From Acidovorax sp. (GTDB taxonomy: Bacteria; Pseudomonadota; Gammaproteobacteria; Burkholderiales; Burkholderiaceae_C), in the NCBI GenBank assembly GCA_031277855.1, contig JAITLO010000018.1, positions 62,001-126,000 of the forward strand: a stretch of DNA of 64,000 nt, in the 5' to 3' direction. This document shows positions 35,731 through 44,539 of the stretch, piece after piece; the first letter of the stretch is position 1; each line of letters opens with the position of its first letter. Under the pieces are notes generated by a model. It had not been told where the DNA came from. It made no database searches and saw only the letters and a program-made list of their open reading frames with translations. Both the position numbers and the translations under genes were made by a program.

Positions 35731-37293
35731 TTAGACGAAGCGCGCCTTGCTCAGATCGATGGGGCCGTTGGGGTAGAAGCTGACGCCCTGCAGGCTCTTG
35801 GTCATGGCGCGCAAGAAAACCGATGAGAACAGGGACAGGCTGGGGGCCTTGCTTGCAATCAGCGGCAGCGTTTCTTGCTGCAGAATTTGTAGCCGGGCCT
35901 CGACCGTGTCGGCATTGCGCTCCTTGTCCAGCGAGGCGTCGAGCTGCGGGTCTGTGATGCCATTGACCAGTGCGAATTTGGAGTGGTAGTTGGGGCGCAG
36001 CACCAGGTCCGGCTCGGGAGAGCCTGTGATCCAGCCCACATCGATGATGTGGCCAGGGCCCTGGCCGTCGGCACGCCGGTACAGGCGCTCTTCCCATGCG
36101 GCCGGCTCCAGCGTGGTGAGCCTGACCGGAAAGCCTTGCTCCTGCAGCATGCCGGTGATGAGCTCGCCGTATTCGCGCGTCTTGGGATAAAAGCCCACCG
36201 AGGTGATGTACTCAATTTCCGGCAGCCCCTTGCCCTTGGGAAAGCCGGCGGCAGCCAGCAGTTTTTGCGACAGCGCGGGGTCGAACTTGGGGTAGCCGGC
36301 CAGGTTGGCATAGCCGAATTTGACGGGGGAGAGGTGGCAGTTGGCGCTTTGCCCGGCATCGCCCACCACGGCCAGAACCTGGGAGCGGTCGATGGCATGC
36401 ACGGCGGCGAGTCGCAGACGCACATCATTGAACGGCGGCTTGTTGCAGCGAAAGTGCAGGTATTTGTTTTCGCTGGAGAGGCTGCGGTCGGTGGTGATGC
36501 GCGGGTTCTGCTTGAGCGAGGCATATTGCTCCGGCTCCAGCCGCTCTGCGAGGTGGTACTGCCCGTTGAGCAGGCCCAGCACCCGGGTATTGGCATCGGG
36601 CACATAGGCCCAGACCAGATGCTCGATGGCGGGCTTGCCCTCGTGGTAGTTGTCAAAGGCCTGGAAGAGGATCTGGTCGCCCTTGGTCTCTACATAGCGG
36701 TAGGGGCCTGTGCCGTTGGGGCGCCGCTTCAAGCTGGCGGGGTCGGCCACATCCTTGGCCGACAAGATGGGCAAAAAGCCCACCAGATACCAGAAGTTCA
36801 AGGCCGGGTAGCCGTATTTCTGTGTCTTCAGCCGGATCTTGTGGCGGTCCACGATTTCCACATCCACCTGGCCTGGGTACCAGGCCGAGGCCGGCCGCCC
36901 GGGCTGGGAGGCGTATTCGAACGTGGCTTTCACATCTTCGGCCGAGAACTCCTTGCCGTCGTGAAAGCGGACGCCCTGGCGCAGCGTGTATTCCAGGGTG
37001 AATTTGTCTACGAGCTTCCAGCTGGTAGCCAGGTCCGGAAGGATTTCGCCAGCATTGCCGGGCCGCATCGGGCATTTGGTCAAATGCCCATACAGAAATC
37101 CTTCGGCCGTGATCTGTGGGGCCACCGTGTGCGAGCTGGGGTCCCAACTGCTGGTCACGGTGCCGGCTGCGGCAAAGACCAGGGTCTGCCCGCTCTTGGC
37201 CCAGGCAAGGCGTGCGGCCATGCTGTCGAGCAGCACCGTGCTGGCTCCTAGCGTTGATCCTTTGGAGATGAAACCACGTCGTGTCAGCGTCAT
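35731..37293 (-). CDS. Family 5 ABC substrate-binding protein with a Tat signal
   Basis: A 520-residue binding protein of the DppA/OppA type. The N-terminus TRRGFISKGSTLGASTVLL carries a twin-arginine motif, implying export of the folded protein. Typical segments are LEYTLRQGVRFHDGKEFSAEDVKATFEY, RPNGTGPYRYVE and NKPPFNDVRLRLAAVHAIDRSQ. The ligand is unknown; peptides, sugars or aromatic compounds are all possible for this family. It is the first gene of the operon, with GAGGAAA before the ATG at 37293, and lies behind a palindrome-rich promoter. Confidence 0.9.
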   Translation of the reverse strand: MTLTRRGFISKGSTLGASTVLLDSMAARLAWAKSGQTLVFAAAGTVTSSWDPSSHTVAPQITAEGFLYGHLTKCPMRPGNAGEILPDLATSWKLVDKFTLEYTLRQGVRFHDGKEFSAEDVKATFEYASQPGRPASAWYPGQVDVEIVDRHKIRLKTQKYGYPALNFWYLVGFLPILSAKDVADPASLKRRPNGTGPYRYVETKGDQILFQAFDNYHEGKPAIEHLVWAYVPDANTRVLGLLNGQYHLAERLEPEQYASLKQNPRITTDRSLSSENKYLHFRCNKPPFNDVRLRLAAVHAIDRSQVLAVVGDAGQSANCHLSPVKFGYANLAGYPKFDPALSQKLLAAAGFPKGKGLPEIEYITSVGFYPKTREYGELITGMLQEQGFPVRLTTLEPAAWEERLYRRADGQGPGHIIDVGWITGSPEPDLVLRPNYHSKFALVNGITDPQLDASLDKERNADTVEARLQILQQETLPLIASKAPSLSLFSSVFLRAMTKSLQGVSFYPNGPIDLSKARFV

Positions 37294-37370
37294 AGCTTGT
37301 TTCCTCGCATTCAGGTGAATACATGAAATCACGGCAGGGCAAACCGCAGGGAGCGCGGTGAAGTTGATTT

Positions 37371-37429
37371 TTCAAGCCACTTGATCTTTTGTCAAGTAAC
37401 TTGAATTTGGTGCATGAATTATTCAAGTT
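37371..37429. promoter_or_regulatory. Inverted-repeat operator cluster and promoter of the ABC operon
   Basis: Several copies of TTCAAG/CTTGAA-like half-sites occur here: TTCAAG 37371, ACTTGA 37379 paired with TCAAGT 37392, AACTTGAA 37398, TTCAAGTT 37422. On the minus strand a perfect TTGACA (37388-37393) points towards the binding-protein gene and is embedded in these repeats. The cluster fits an operator for the XRE-cupin regulator of the operon; that link is inferred. Confidence 0.6.
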
Positions 37430-37580
37430 GGTGCAGAAAAGCAGGGTGAGGGTGGCTGAGGGTGGCGAATTGCCCAGGTATCTGCCCGGAGCCGGACGGG
37501 CAGGCGGATACTCGGGGTTTTCTCCACTTTGGAGCGCAGCCTGCCGTGAAAGCGTGGACGGCTGCCTCCCGTTTTTGGCT

Positions 37581-38663
37581 ATGCACGACTTTCTCCCCAC
37601 CGTGGACTCCATCCAGGACGAGGCCTTCACCCGGCATGTTCAGCATCTGCTGGATGACAAGACCAAGCCCGTGGGATCGCTGGGCCAGCTCGAGCGCCTG
37701 GCCTTAAGGCTGGCCTGCATTCTGGGTACGGAGCAGCCTGTGCTGCAGGCCCCGCAAATGGTGGTGTTTGCCGCCGACCATGGGCTGGCAGCGCGCGGTG
37801 TGTCGGCCTATCCCCAGGATGTGACCTGGCAGATGGTGGAGAACTTTCTGGCCGGCGGCGCGGCAGTGAGCGTGCTCTCGCGCACCCAGGGTATTCACCT
37901 CAACATCGTGGACTGCGGTGTGGCGCGCGATATAGCGCGGCGCGAGCAAGACCCCGAAGACAAGCTGCCCAAACCGGGCGAGCCGCGCCTGTGGCGGCGC
38001 AAGGTGGCCTACGGCACGCACGACTGCAGCACCGGCCCGGCCATGACGGAAGCGGAGTGCCACATGGCCATTCGCAACGGCATGGCCCTGGTCAAACAGC
38101 TGCCCGGCAATGCCTTGCTACTAGGCGAAATGGGCATTGGCAACACCTCATGTGCCTCGCTGCTGCTGGCACGCCTGGCGCAACTCGATGTGGCCAGCGT
38201 TAGCGGCATGGGCACAGGCCTGGACGCCGAAGGCCTGCGCCGCAAGGTGGAGGTATTGCGCGGCGTGCTTGCGCACCATGCCGATGTGAACGAACCACTG
38301 GCCGTGCTGGCCGCCATGGGCGGGCTGGAGGTGGCCACCATGGTGGGCGCCGTGCTGCAGGCTGCCGTGGAGCGCCGGGTGATTGTGGTGGACGGTTTCA
38401 TCACCTCGGCTGCCGTGCTGGTCGCCAGCCGTTTGCGCCCCGCAGTGCTGGAGCGCTGTGTTTACGCCCACCGCTCGGGTGAGCCCGGCCACACGCTGCT
38501 GCTGCAAGCCCTGGGCGCCGAGCCGCTGCTGGACTGGCAGATGCGCCTGGGCGAAGGCTCGGGGGCGGCCACGGTCTGGCCGCTGCTCGTTTCAGCCTGC
38601 GCCGTGCTGCGCGAGATGGCGAGCTTTGGCTCCGCGGGCGTTTCGACAAAAACCACTCCCTGA
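37581..38663 (+). CDS. cobT: Nicotinate-nucleotide:dimethylbenzimidazole phosphoribosyltransferase
   Basis: A 360-residue CobT enzyme that makes alpha-ribazole phosphate from dimethylbenzimidazole and nicotinate mononucleotide. Motifs are TKPVGSLGQLERLALRLA, MVVFAADHGLAARGVSAYPQDVT, LLGEMGIGNTSCASLLLA, and DGFITSAAVLVASRLRP with the downstream AHRSGEPGH motif holding the catalytic Glu region. The ATG at 37581 gives the family start. It stands apart from the other B12 genes, about 9 kb away, divergent from the ABC operon, without cobS beside it. Confidence 0.93.
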   Translation: MHDFLPTVDSIQDEAFTRHVQHLLDDKTKPVGSLGQLERLALRLACILGTEQPVLQAPQMVVFAADHGLAARGVSAYPQDVTWQMVENFLAGGAAVSVLSRTQGIHLNIVDCGVARDIARREQDPEDKLPKPGEPRLWRRKVAYGTHDCSTGPAMTEAECHMAIRNGMALVKQLPGNALLLGEMGIGNTSCASLLLARLAQLDVASVSGMGTGLDAEGLRRKVEVLRGVLAHHADVNEPLAVLAAMGGLEVATMVGAVLQAAVERRVIVVDGFITSAAVLVASRLRPAVLERCVYAHRSGEPGHTLLLQALGAEPLLDWQMRLGEGSGAATVWPLLVSACAVLREMASFGSAGVSTKTTP

Positions 38664-38810
38664 GGCGCTGTGCGGTCGGCATAGGCCCTTGCGCGGTGTC
38701 CCTGGCGAATGGGGGGCTCAGCATGCGACATGCCGTACTACGGAGTTGCTGCCTTTATGTCAGCTGGAGCGAGCGTGCGCAGCACAGCGGGGCTCCGATT
38801 GAGCGCCCCA

Positions 38811-38907
38811 ACGCCCAGACAGCACTTCGGGCGCGGCGTCTCGCCCGCTGACAGTACGCCTGTACGGCAAGGGCGAGCAACAAAGCATGAAGCGCTGTAT
38901 GGGCGCC
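38811..38907 (+). repeat. Palindromic intergenic repeat, copy A
   Basis: About 97 bp with inverted arms GCCCAGACAGCACTTC and GAAGCGCTGTATGGGC around a core CAGTACGCCTGTACGGCAAG. It lies between convergent genes (cobT and the nuclease). The same element recurs at 55887-55982 and, inverted, at 58346-58442. A short GCGCCTCC-type hairpin follows the right arm. Confidence 0.85.
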
Positions 38908-38938
38908 TCCAAACGAGGCGCTCACCAAGTACAAGACA

Positions 38939-39748
38939 TCAATGCACTTGCAGGCCGGGGAGAAACTCGATGCCGGTGCGGCGGACGAGCTCTTGATAGC
39001 TGATGGGGCGCGTCACCGTCGCATCGTCGGCATTCGCCTGCCAGTGCACCCAGGCGCGCTGGGTCTGGGCGTCATACACCAGCTTGAACAGGTGCGAGGG
39101 CACATGCACCTGGTTGGCGCCTATGGTGCCGGCTTCGCCCTGGAACACCGGGCCGGTGATGATGTAGACATCACCGCGTGCACGGTGGGCGTAGCGGCGC
39201 GTGTCCTGCTCAATGCGGGCCCAGGGACCGCTGTTTTGGGCCATGGACTGGGGCACCATATTGGCCAGTGAAAAGCTTTGTGCCATGGCCTGGGCCGTGG
39301 GCATATCGCCCGCCGGTGCCATATGGCCACGCGAGTAGCCGGAGCGTTTGTAGTCCTCCAGCTCGGCGCGTTCTGCGCGGGGCAGGCGGGCATCGGCGTA
39401 GAAGCGGTTGGTACGCTTTTCATTGGCCTCGTCGACCAGGGCGCGGTTCATGCGCTGGGCCACATAGACCGGGGTCTTGGTGCTGCCGCTGTGCAGCACG
39501 GCAAACGCGTCATAGCACAGCGCACGCAGGGTGGGCCGGGGGGCAATCGCTGGAGGCTTGCCATTGGCAAAGAACTCCGGGCAGTCGGCAAAGCCCGCAG
39601 TTGCAGCCGTCGCAGTAGTGGCCGCAGGTGCTGCGGCTGTGGTGCCGAGACTGGGAGGGGCTTTGGCGTGGAGAGAAGCTGCCAGCGCCAGGGCGCTGAC
39701 GCAGGTGAGAGCACGTGCAGTGCGTGCCCATATCGAACCGGATTTCAC
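38939..39748 (-). CDS. Secreted DNA/RNA non-specific endonuclease (NUC1 type)
   Basis: A 269-residue protein. A signal peptide (about 1-29, ending LHA-K) and a Thr/Ala-rich linker precede a beta-beta-alpha-metal nuclease domain. The active-site motif is SGYSRGHMAPAGDM (the family DRGH appears as SRGH) near residue 140, with the metal-binding Asn in SLANMVPQ. Related enzymes cut both DNA and RNA outside the cytoplasm, in nutrient scavenging or defence. The gene converges with the repeat-containing region after cobT. Confidence 0.88.
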   Translation of the reverse strand: MKSGSIWARTARALTCVSALALAASLHAKAPPSLGTTAAAPAATTATAATAGFADCPEFFANGKPPAIAPRPTLRALCYDAFAVLHSGSTKTPVYVAQRMNRALVDEANEKRTNRFYADARLPRAERAELEDYKRSGYSRGHMAPAGDMPTAQAMAQSFSLANMVPQSMAQNSGPWARIEQDTRRYAHRARGDVYIITGPVFQGEAGTIGANQVHVPSHLFKLVYDAQTQRAWVHWQANADDATVTRPISYQELVRRTGIEFLPGLQVH

Positions 39749-39921
39749 GAATTTCCAAGGGGCGCAGGGCCCGGGTTGACCGAAAAACAGCGGCCATTGG
39801 AACCGAAATCAGGCAGCCCGGCATGGCGCCGGGTTTCTGAGGGAAATGCGCTGCAGCACTGAACAGATCAGCACAAGCTGCTATGCAAAGCCGAGCACTG
39901 AGGGCTTACAGAAAAGCTGCG

Positions 39922-40356
39922 CTAGACATCATCGAGCGAGGCACTCCAGCGATCTCCCCAGCCGCTGCGGGCCTGGTCGATCTGGCGGCGGTCGCGTTTG
40001 GTGGGGCGGCCATCGCGCAGGCTGGCAATGCTGTCGGCAGGCTCGGGCGCCAGGCGACGCTCCTCGGCCAGGCGCAGGCGCTCGGCCAGGCTTTCCGCCG
40101 TCTCTTCATACAGCTGCTGGGCAATGGGGGCTGGCCCGCGCATGCCGCTCAAGGCCTTGATGACCACGGTGCGTGGCAGCGGCCCCTGGCGTAGTGCAAT
40201 GCTGTCTCCGATCCGTACCTCGCGTGCAGGTTTGGTGGGCGCATTGTTGACGCTGACGCGTCCTTTGCCAATTTCTTCCACAGCCAGGCTGCGCGTTTTG
40301 TAAAAGCGCGCGCACCACAGCCATTTATCCAGTCGCATGGAAAGCAAATCGCTCAT
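39922..40356 (-). CDS. S4-domain RNA-binding protein (Hsp15-like)
   Basis: A 144-residue protein with an N-terminal S4 fold (MRLDKWLWCARFYKTRSLAV, EIGKGRVSVNNAPTKPAREV) and a basic C-terminal tail. This matches Hsp15/HslR, which recycles free 50S subunits carrying nascent chains. The ATG at 40356 is used; ATG 40338 begins exactly at the S4 domain and is a good alternative. Confidence 0.87.
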   Translation of the reverse strand: MSDLLSMRLDKWLWCARFYKTRSLAVEEIGKGRVSVNNAPTKPAREVRIGDSIALRQGPLPRTVVIKALSGMRGPAPIAQQLYEETAESLAERLRLAEERRLAPEPADSIASLRDGRPTKRDRRQIDQARSGWGDRWSASLDDV

Positions 40357-40413
40357 ATGGCCGCCATTGTGCCTGCGCCCGGGCCGGTTTGTATGTTGAA
40401 TGTATGTCGGCGG

Positions 40414-41946
40414 CTACGCTTGCGGCGATGCCTGGGGCAGCCGCACTTCGGCATCCAGGCCAAGGGTGGTGACGCTGCCTGGCGCATGGCGGTTGTGCAG
40501 CTGCAGCCGGCCCTGCAGGGCCTGGACAATCTCCTGGCAGATGGCCAGCCCCAGGCCGGAGCCGCGATGGCCGTCGCCCGCAGAAAAAGGGCGGAATAAA
40601 CGCGTTTGCAGCTCGGCGCTCAGCCCGGGGCCGCTGTCGGCGATACACAGCCGTGCCATGGCCGGGCTGTCCTGCGGGGAGGTCGAGGGCACCGCCGGTT
40701 GCAGTTGCACGCGCAGCGGGCTGCCCGCAGGGGCGTGGCGTATGGCGTTGTGCAGCAGATTGCGCACCAGCTCGCGCAGCATCCAGGCCGGCGCTTGCAC
40801 CCAGACCGGGGCGTCGGCCTGCAGCTCAAAATCCAGGGCCTTGTCGGCCACCAACGGGGCCAGGTCCAGCGCCACTTCGCGCACGATGGCATCCCAGGAG
40901 ACCGGCTCGGTGGGGGCCGGGTCCTGGCGCAACTGCTCCACCTTGGCCAGGGCCAGCATCTGGTTGGCCAGCTGCGTGGCGCGGTCTACCGTGGTTTCGA
41001 TTTCGGCCAGGGCTTCGGCCGGCGGCATATCGCCGCGGCGCGCCGACTGCACCTGGGTTTTGAGCACGGCCAGCGGCGTGCGCAGCTGGTGGGCCGCATC
41101 GCGCACAAAGCGCTTTTGGTGCTGTAGCAAGCGGCTCAGGCGTGCCATGACCTGGTTGGTGGCCTCCAGCAGAGGTTGCAGCTCACGTGGGGCGGCGGAT
41201 GCGTCCAGCGGGTGGAGGTCGGCCTGGGGGCGTTGGGCCATGGACTGGCTGATGCGGCGCACCGGGCGCGTCACCCGCTGTACCACCAGCAGCACGGTGA
41301 GCATCACCACCAGCACCAGCAGGGCCTGGCGCCACAGCGTATCGGCCAGCAGGCGCAGGGCCAGGGTGCGGCGCAGCTCCAGGGTCTCGGCCACCTGGAT
41401 CACGGCCATGCTGCGGCCGGTGGCGCTGGCCACGGGCTGCAGCAGCACGGCTACGCGCACGGGCTGACCGCGGAATTCGGCATCATAAAAGTCCACCAGC
41501 GCGGCATAGGGTGGGCGCGTGGGAATCTGGCCGCGCCAGAACGGCAGCTCGGCAAAGCCGGACACCAGCTCCCCATCCAGTGTGGAGACGCGGTAAAACA
41601 TGCGGCTTTGGTTGTCGGCCTCGAAGATCTCCAGTGCCGAGTAGGGCACGATGGAGCGCAGCTGGGCATGTGCGTCGTAGCCGTCCACATCCAGCTGCTC
41701 GCTGATGCTCTTGGCAGAAGCCAGCAAGGTGCGGTCGTAGGCGGTGTGCAGCGACTGCAGCGACTCCCGGTACAGGCTGACGGTGTTGAAGGCAATCGAC
41801 AGCAGCACGGGCAGCAAAATGCCCACCAGCAACTGGCGCCGCAGCGACCAGGGCGCGGGTGGCCACAAGCGGTGCCACAGCAGCAGCGACCGCTCCAGCT
41901 GTGGCGGAACCTGGTGCGAAAGCGGTTGCGGTGTGGGAGTGGGCAT
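40414..41946 (-). CDS. tctE: Sensor histidine kinase (TctE type)
   Basis: A 510-residue membrane kinase. A first helix at about 40-60, a periplasmic sensor region with YSALEIFEADNQSRMFYRVS, and a second helix around 205-225 precede the kinase core: H-box VRDAAHQLRTPLAVLKTQ, N-box RNLLHNAIRHAP, and IADSGPGLS with GSGLGLAICQEI. It probably senses an external tricarboxylate and controls tctCBA. It begins 4 bases after the response regulator stop. Confidence 0.9.
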   Translation of the reverse strand: MPTPTPQPLSHQVPPQLERSLLLWHRLWPPAPWSLRRQLLVGILLPVLLSIAFNTVSLYRESLQSLHTAYDRTLLASAKSISEQLDVDGYDAHAQLRSIVPYSALEIFEADNQSRMFYRVSTLDGELVSGFAELPFWRGQIPTRPPYAALVDFYDAEFRGQPVRVAVLLQPVASATGRSMAVIQVAETLELRRTLALRLLADTLWRQALLVLVVMLTVLLVVQRVTRPVRRISQSMAQRPQADLHPLDASAAPRELQPLLEATNQVMARLSRLLQHQKRFVRDAAHQLRTPLAVLKTQVQSARRGDMPPAEALAEIETTVDRATQLANQMLALAKVEQLRQDPAPTEPVSWDAIVREVALDLAPLVADKALDFELQADAPVWVQAPAWMLRELVRNLLHNAIRHAPAGSPLRVQLQPAVPSTSPQDSPAMARLCIADSGPGLSAELQTRLFRPFSAGDGHRGSGLGLAICQEIVQALQGRLQLHNRHAPGSVTTLGLDAEVRLPQASPQA

Positions 41947-41950
41947 GGCC

Positions 41951-42637
41951 TCAACTCTGGCTTTGCTTGAGCAGATAACCCAGGCCGCGCAGTGTTACCA
42001 GGTCGACCCCGGTGCCCGCCAGCTTTTTGCGCAGGCGGTAGACCACCACTTCAATCGCCTCGTACTGCACGGTGACCTCGCCGGGGAACACCAGGGCATA
42101 CAGCCGCTCCTTGGCCACGGCCTGGCCGGGGCGTGCCAGCAGGGCCTGCATCAGTGCACGCTCGCGCGGCGTGAAGTCCATGGGCTCGCCCAGGTGGTAA
42201 ACAGCGCCGCTGTCGCGTTCATAGCGCATATGGCCCAGCTGCACGCTGGTGTCGGCCCCCGAGGGCGCAAGGGCAGTGCTGCTACGGCGCAACAGGGCGC
42301 GCAGCCGTGCTTCCAGCTCATCCAGATCAAAGGGTTTGGGCAGGTAGTCGTCGGCACCGGCATTCAGACCCAGCACGCGGTCGCCCACGGTGCTGCGGGC
42401 GGTGAGCACCAGCACCGGCGTGGCAAGCCCCAGAGCGCGGCCCTGGGCCAGCACCTCCAGCCCGTCCAGGCCGGGCAGGCTCAGGTCCAGCACCAGGGCG
42501 TCAGGTGGCTGGGCCTGCCAGCGCTGCAAGGCCTGCAAGCCATCGCCCACCAGTTGCACCTGCATGCCACGGCGCAGCAGGGCGCGCTGCAGCGTGGCCT
42601 GCATGCTGGGATCATCTTCGACAAGCAGTATCTGCAT
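41951..42637 (-). CDS. tctD: Response regulator (TctD type, OmpR family)
   Basis: A 228-residue regulator. The receiver domain holds the acidic pocket VEDD near residue 7, the phospho-acceptor in LVLDLSLPGLDG, and LTARST and PKPFD. The C-terminal winged helix (about 125-225) contains RERALMQALLARPG and VVVYRLRKKLAGTG. It lies divergent from tctC across 177 bases and upstream of its kinase on the same message. Confidence 0.92.
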   Translation of the reverse strand: MQILLVEDDPSMQATLQRALLRRGMQVQLVGDGLQALQRWQAQPPDALVLDLSLPGLDGLEVLAQGRALGLATPVLVLTARSTVGDRVLGLNAGADDYLPKPFDLDELEARLRALLRRSSTALAPSGADTSVQLGHMRYERDSGAVYHLGEPMDFTPRERALMQALLARPGQAVAKERLYALVFPGEVTVQYEAIEVVVYRLRKKLAGTGVDLVTLRGLGYLLKQSQS

Positions 42638-42814
42638 GGCGCAGCACCTTAGCACTGCGCAAGCAGGGCTTGCCCCATGTCGACCTGGGGTTTTCACGGA
42701 GATTGGTGGACAGCGGTTTGACAGGCTGGCGCTGCATGATCGGCAGACTTCCTGCGGGCCATGCTGCGCATGGTCTGGCAGGAGGCGTATCCATAAGTTC
42801 AGAAGGAGACACCC

Positions 42815-43777
42815 ATGCGACGCGACACCTTTCTCAAGTCCATGATGGCATTGGCCGCTGCCAGCAGCCTGCCCTTGTCGGCCCACGCTTCCGTGGCCAT
42901 GAAGATGATGCTGCCGGCCAACCCCGGTGGTGGCTGGGACACCACGGGCCGCGCGCTGGGCAAGGCCTTGATCGATGCCGGTGTGGCTTCGACCGTGACT
43001 TATGACAACAAGGGCGGTGCCGCCGGCGCCATCGGCCTGGCGCAGTTCGTCAACGGCAGCAAGGGCGACGCCAATGCGCTGATGGTGATGGGCGCCGTGA
43101 TGCTGGGCGGCATCATTACCGGCAAGCCGCCGGTGACCCTGGCCCAGGCCACGCCGCTGGCGCGCCTGACCAGCGAATACAACGTGTTTGTGCTGCCTGC
43201 CAACTCGCCCTACAAGAGCATGGCCGAGGTGATTGCACAGCTCAAGAAAGACCCTGGTTCCATCAAATGGGGCGGCGGCTCGCGCGGCTCCACCGAGCAC
43301 ATTGCTGCGGCCATGATTGCCCGCGCCGTGGGCGTGGACCCGGCCAAGATCAACTACGTGGCCTTCCGTGGGGGCGGGGAAGCCATCTCCGCCATCCTGG
43401 GCGGCAATGTGACCATTGGCGGCAGCGGCTACAGCGAGTTCGCCGAGTACATCTCCACTGGCAAGATGAAGCCCGTGGGCGTGACCTCGGAAGAGCGACT
43501 CAAGGACTTGCCCAATGTGGCCACGCTCAAGGAGCAGGGCATTGACGTGTCCATCGGCAACTGGCGCGGCGTGTATGCCGGCCCCGGCATCAGCAAGGCC
43601 CAGCGCGACGAGCTGATCGCCAAGGTGGAAAAAGCCACCAAGAGCAAGGCCTGGGCCGAAGCCCTGGAAAAGAATGGCTGGACGCCTGCATGGCTGGCCG
43701 GCGACGCCTTCGCCAGCTTTGTGGACAAGGACTTTGCCAGCCTGCGGGACACCATGACCCGTTCGGGCATGGTTTGA
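42815..43777 (+). CDS. tctC: Tripartite tricarboxylate transporter binding protein
   Basis: A 320-residue Bug/TctC-family periplasmic binding protein with a signal peptide (about 1-25, ending AHA-S). Typical segments are MKMMLPANPGGGWDTTGRAL and YVAFRGGGEAISAILGG. It captures citrate or a similar acid and delivers it to TctAB. AGAAGGAG precedes the ATG. The TctDE genes are divergent upstream. Confidence 0.92.
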   Translation: MRRDTFLKSMMALAAASSLPLSAHASVAMKMMLPANPGGGWDTTGRALGKALIDAGVASTVTYDNKGGAAGAIGLAQFVNGSKGDANALMVMGAVMLGGIITGKPPVTLAQATPLARLTSEYNVFVLPANSPYKSMAEVIAQLKKDPGSIKWGGGSRGSTEHIAAAMIARAVGVDPAKINYVAFRGGGEAISAILGGNVTIGGSGYSEFAEYISTGKMKPVGVTSEERLKDLPNVATLKEQGIDVSIGNWRGVYAGPGISKAQRDELIAKVEKATKSKAWAEALEKNGWTPAWLAGDAFASFVDKDFASLRDTMTRSGMV

Positions 43778-43861
43778 ACTTGAACACCCCCTGAGCCGCG
43801 CCGGTGCCCTGGTATAGGGGGCCGAGGCTGCGTCGGTTTCAGGGCCACTGACTTTACACAT

Positions 43862-43881
43862 GCACCGCTTGCGGTGCTTTC
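43862..43881 (+). terminator. Attenuator-like hairpin between tctC and tctB
   Basis: A GCACCGC/GCGGTGC stem with a two-base loop is followed by TTT. It could lower expression of the membrane genes relative to the abundant binding protein. Confidence 0.5.
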
Positions 43882-43972
43882 ATAAGCGGAGCGGCTGATG
43901 CGCTCTGCGTCTGCGTGAGAGGCTTGTTGGCTTGCCAATCGCCTCCTGCACCCTCCTGATCGGGAGACATGG

Positions 43973-44539
43973 ATGACTGAACCAACTGCTGCAGGCACCG
44001 AGATGCTGTCTGCCGACTCGACGCCCGAGGGCGTCATTCCTTCTGCGAAATGGCAGGCCATTGTGGGCGCTGCCGTGGTGTTACTGGCTGCCGGCATGGC
44101 CTGGGGCGCTACGCATATTGCCGGTGATGCCGGCTATGGCGGCGTAGGCCCTGCCTTTGTGCCCTGGCTGTGCGCGGTGGTGCTGGGCATTTGTGGCCTG
44201 TGGCTGATCTGGGAGGCGAAAACCGGTGGCTATCGCCATGCCGGCTCCGGTGGTGGCTCGGGCCGTGCCGATATCGGCGCCTTTGTCTGGGTGTCGGCGG
44301 GCATGTTGCTCAATGCCGGCTTGATCGAGCACCTGGGCTTCATCATCAGCTGCAGCCTGTGCTATTTGCTTGCCGTGCAAGGCCTGCGCCGCGCGGCCCA
44401 CCAGGCGCATACGCTGACGCCCAAGACCTTGCTCAAGGACGCTGTGGTTGGCCTCATGATTGCCGCGCCGGTGTTCTGGGCCTTTACCCAATTCCTGGCC
44501 ATCAACCTGCCGGGCCTGACCGAGACGGGGTGGCTGTAA
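43973..44539 (+). CDS. tctB: Tripartite tricarboxylate transporter small membrane subunit
   Basis: A 188-residue protein with four predicted helices (about 29-48, 60-80, 100-130 and 155-175), the size and layout of TctB. It partners TctA in proton- or sodium-coupled uptake. GGGAGA lies before the ATG at 43973. The stop overlaps the tctA start by one base. Confidence 0.9.
   Translation: MTEPTAAGTEMLSADSTPEGVIPSAKWQAIVGAAVVLLAAGMAWGATHIAGDAGYGGVGPAFVPWLCAVVLGICGLWLIWEAKTGGYRHAGSGGGSGRADIGAFVWVSAGMLLNAGLIEHLGFIISCSLCYLLAVQGLRRAAHQAHTLTPKTLLKDAVVGLMIAAPVFWAFTQFLAINLPGLTETGWL

Noticed and set aside
37440..37580. Second cobalamin riboswitch before cobT (GGATACT and GC-rich arms)
   Set aside because: The B12 box CTGCCCCCGCAAC, GCCACTG and GGGAAGGC elements are all missing.
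41951..43861. Longer minus-strand reading of tctD through tctC
   Set aside because: The extension upstream of 42637 runs through the clear tctC gene; only the part below 42637 has receiver and DNA-binding domains.
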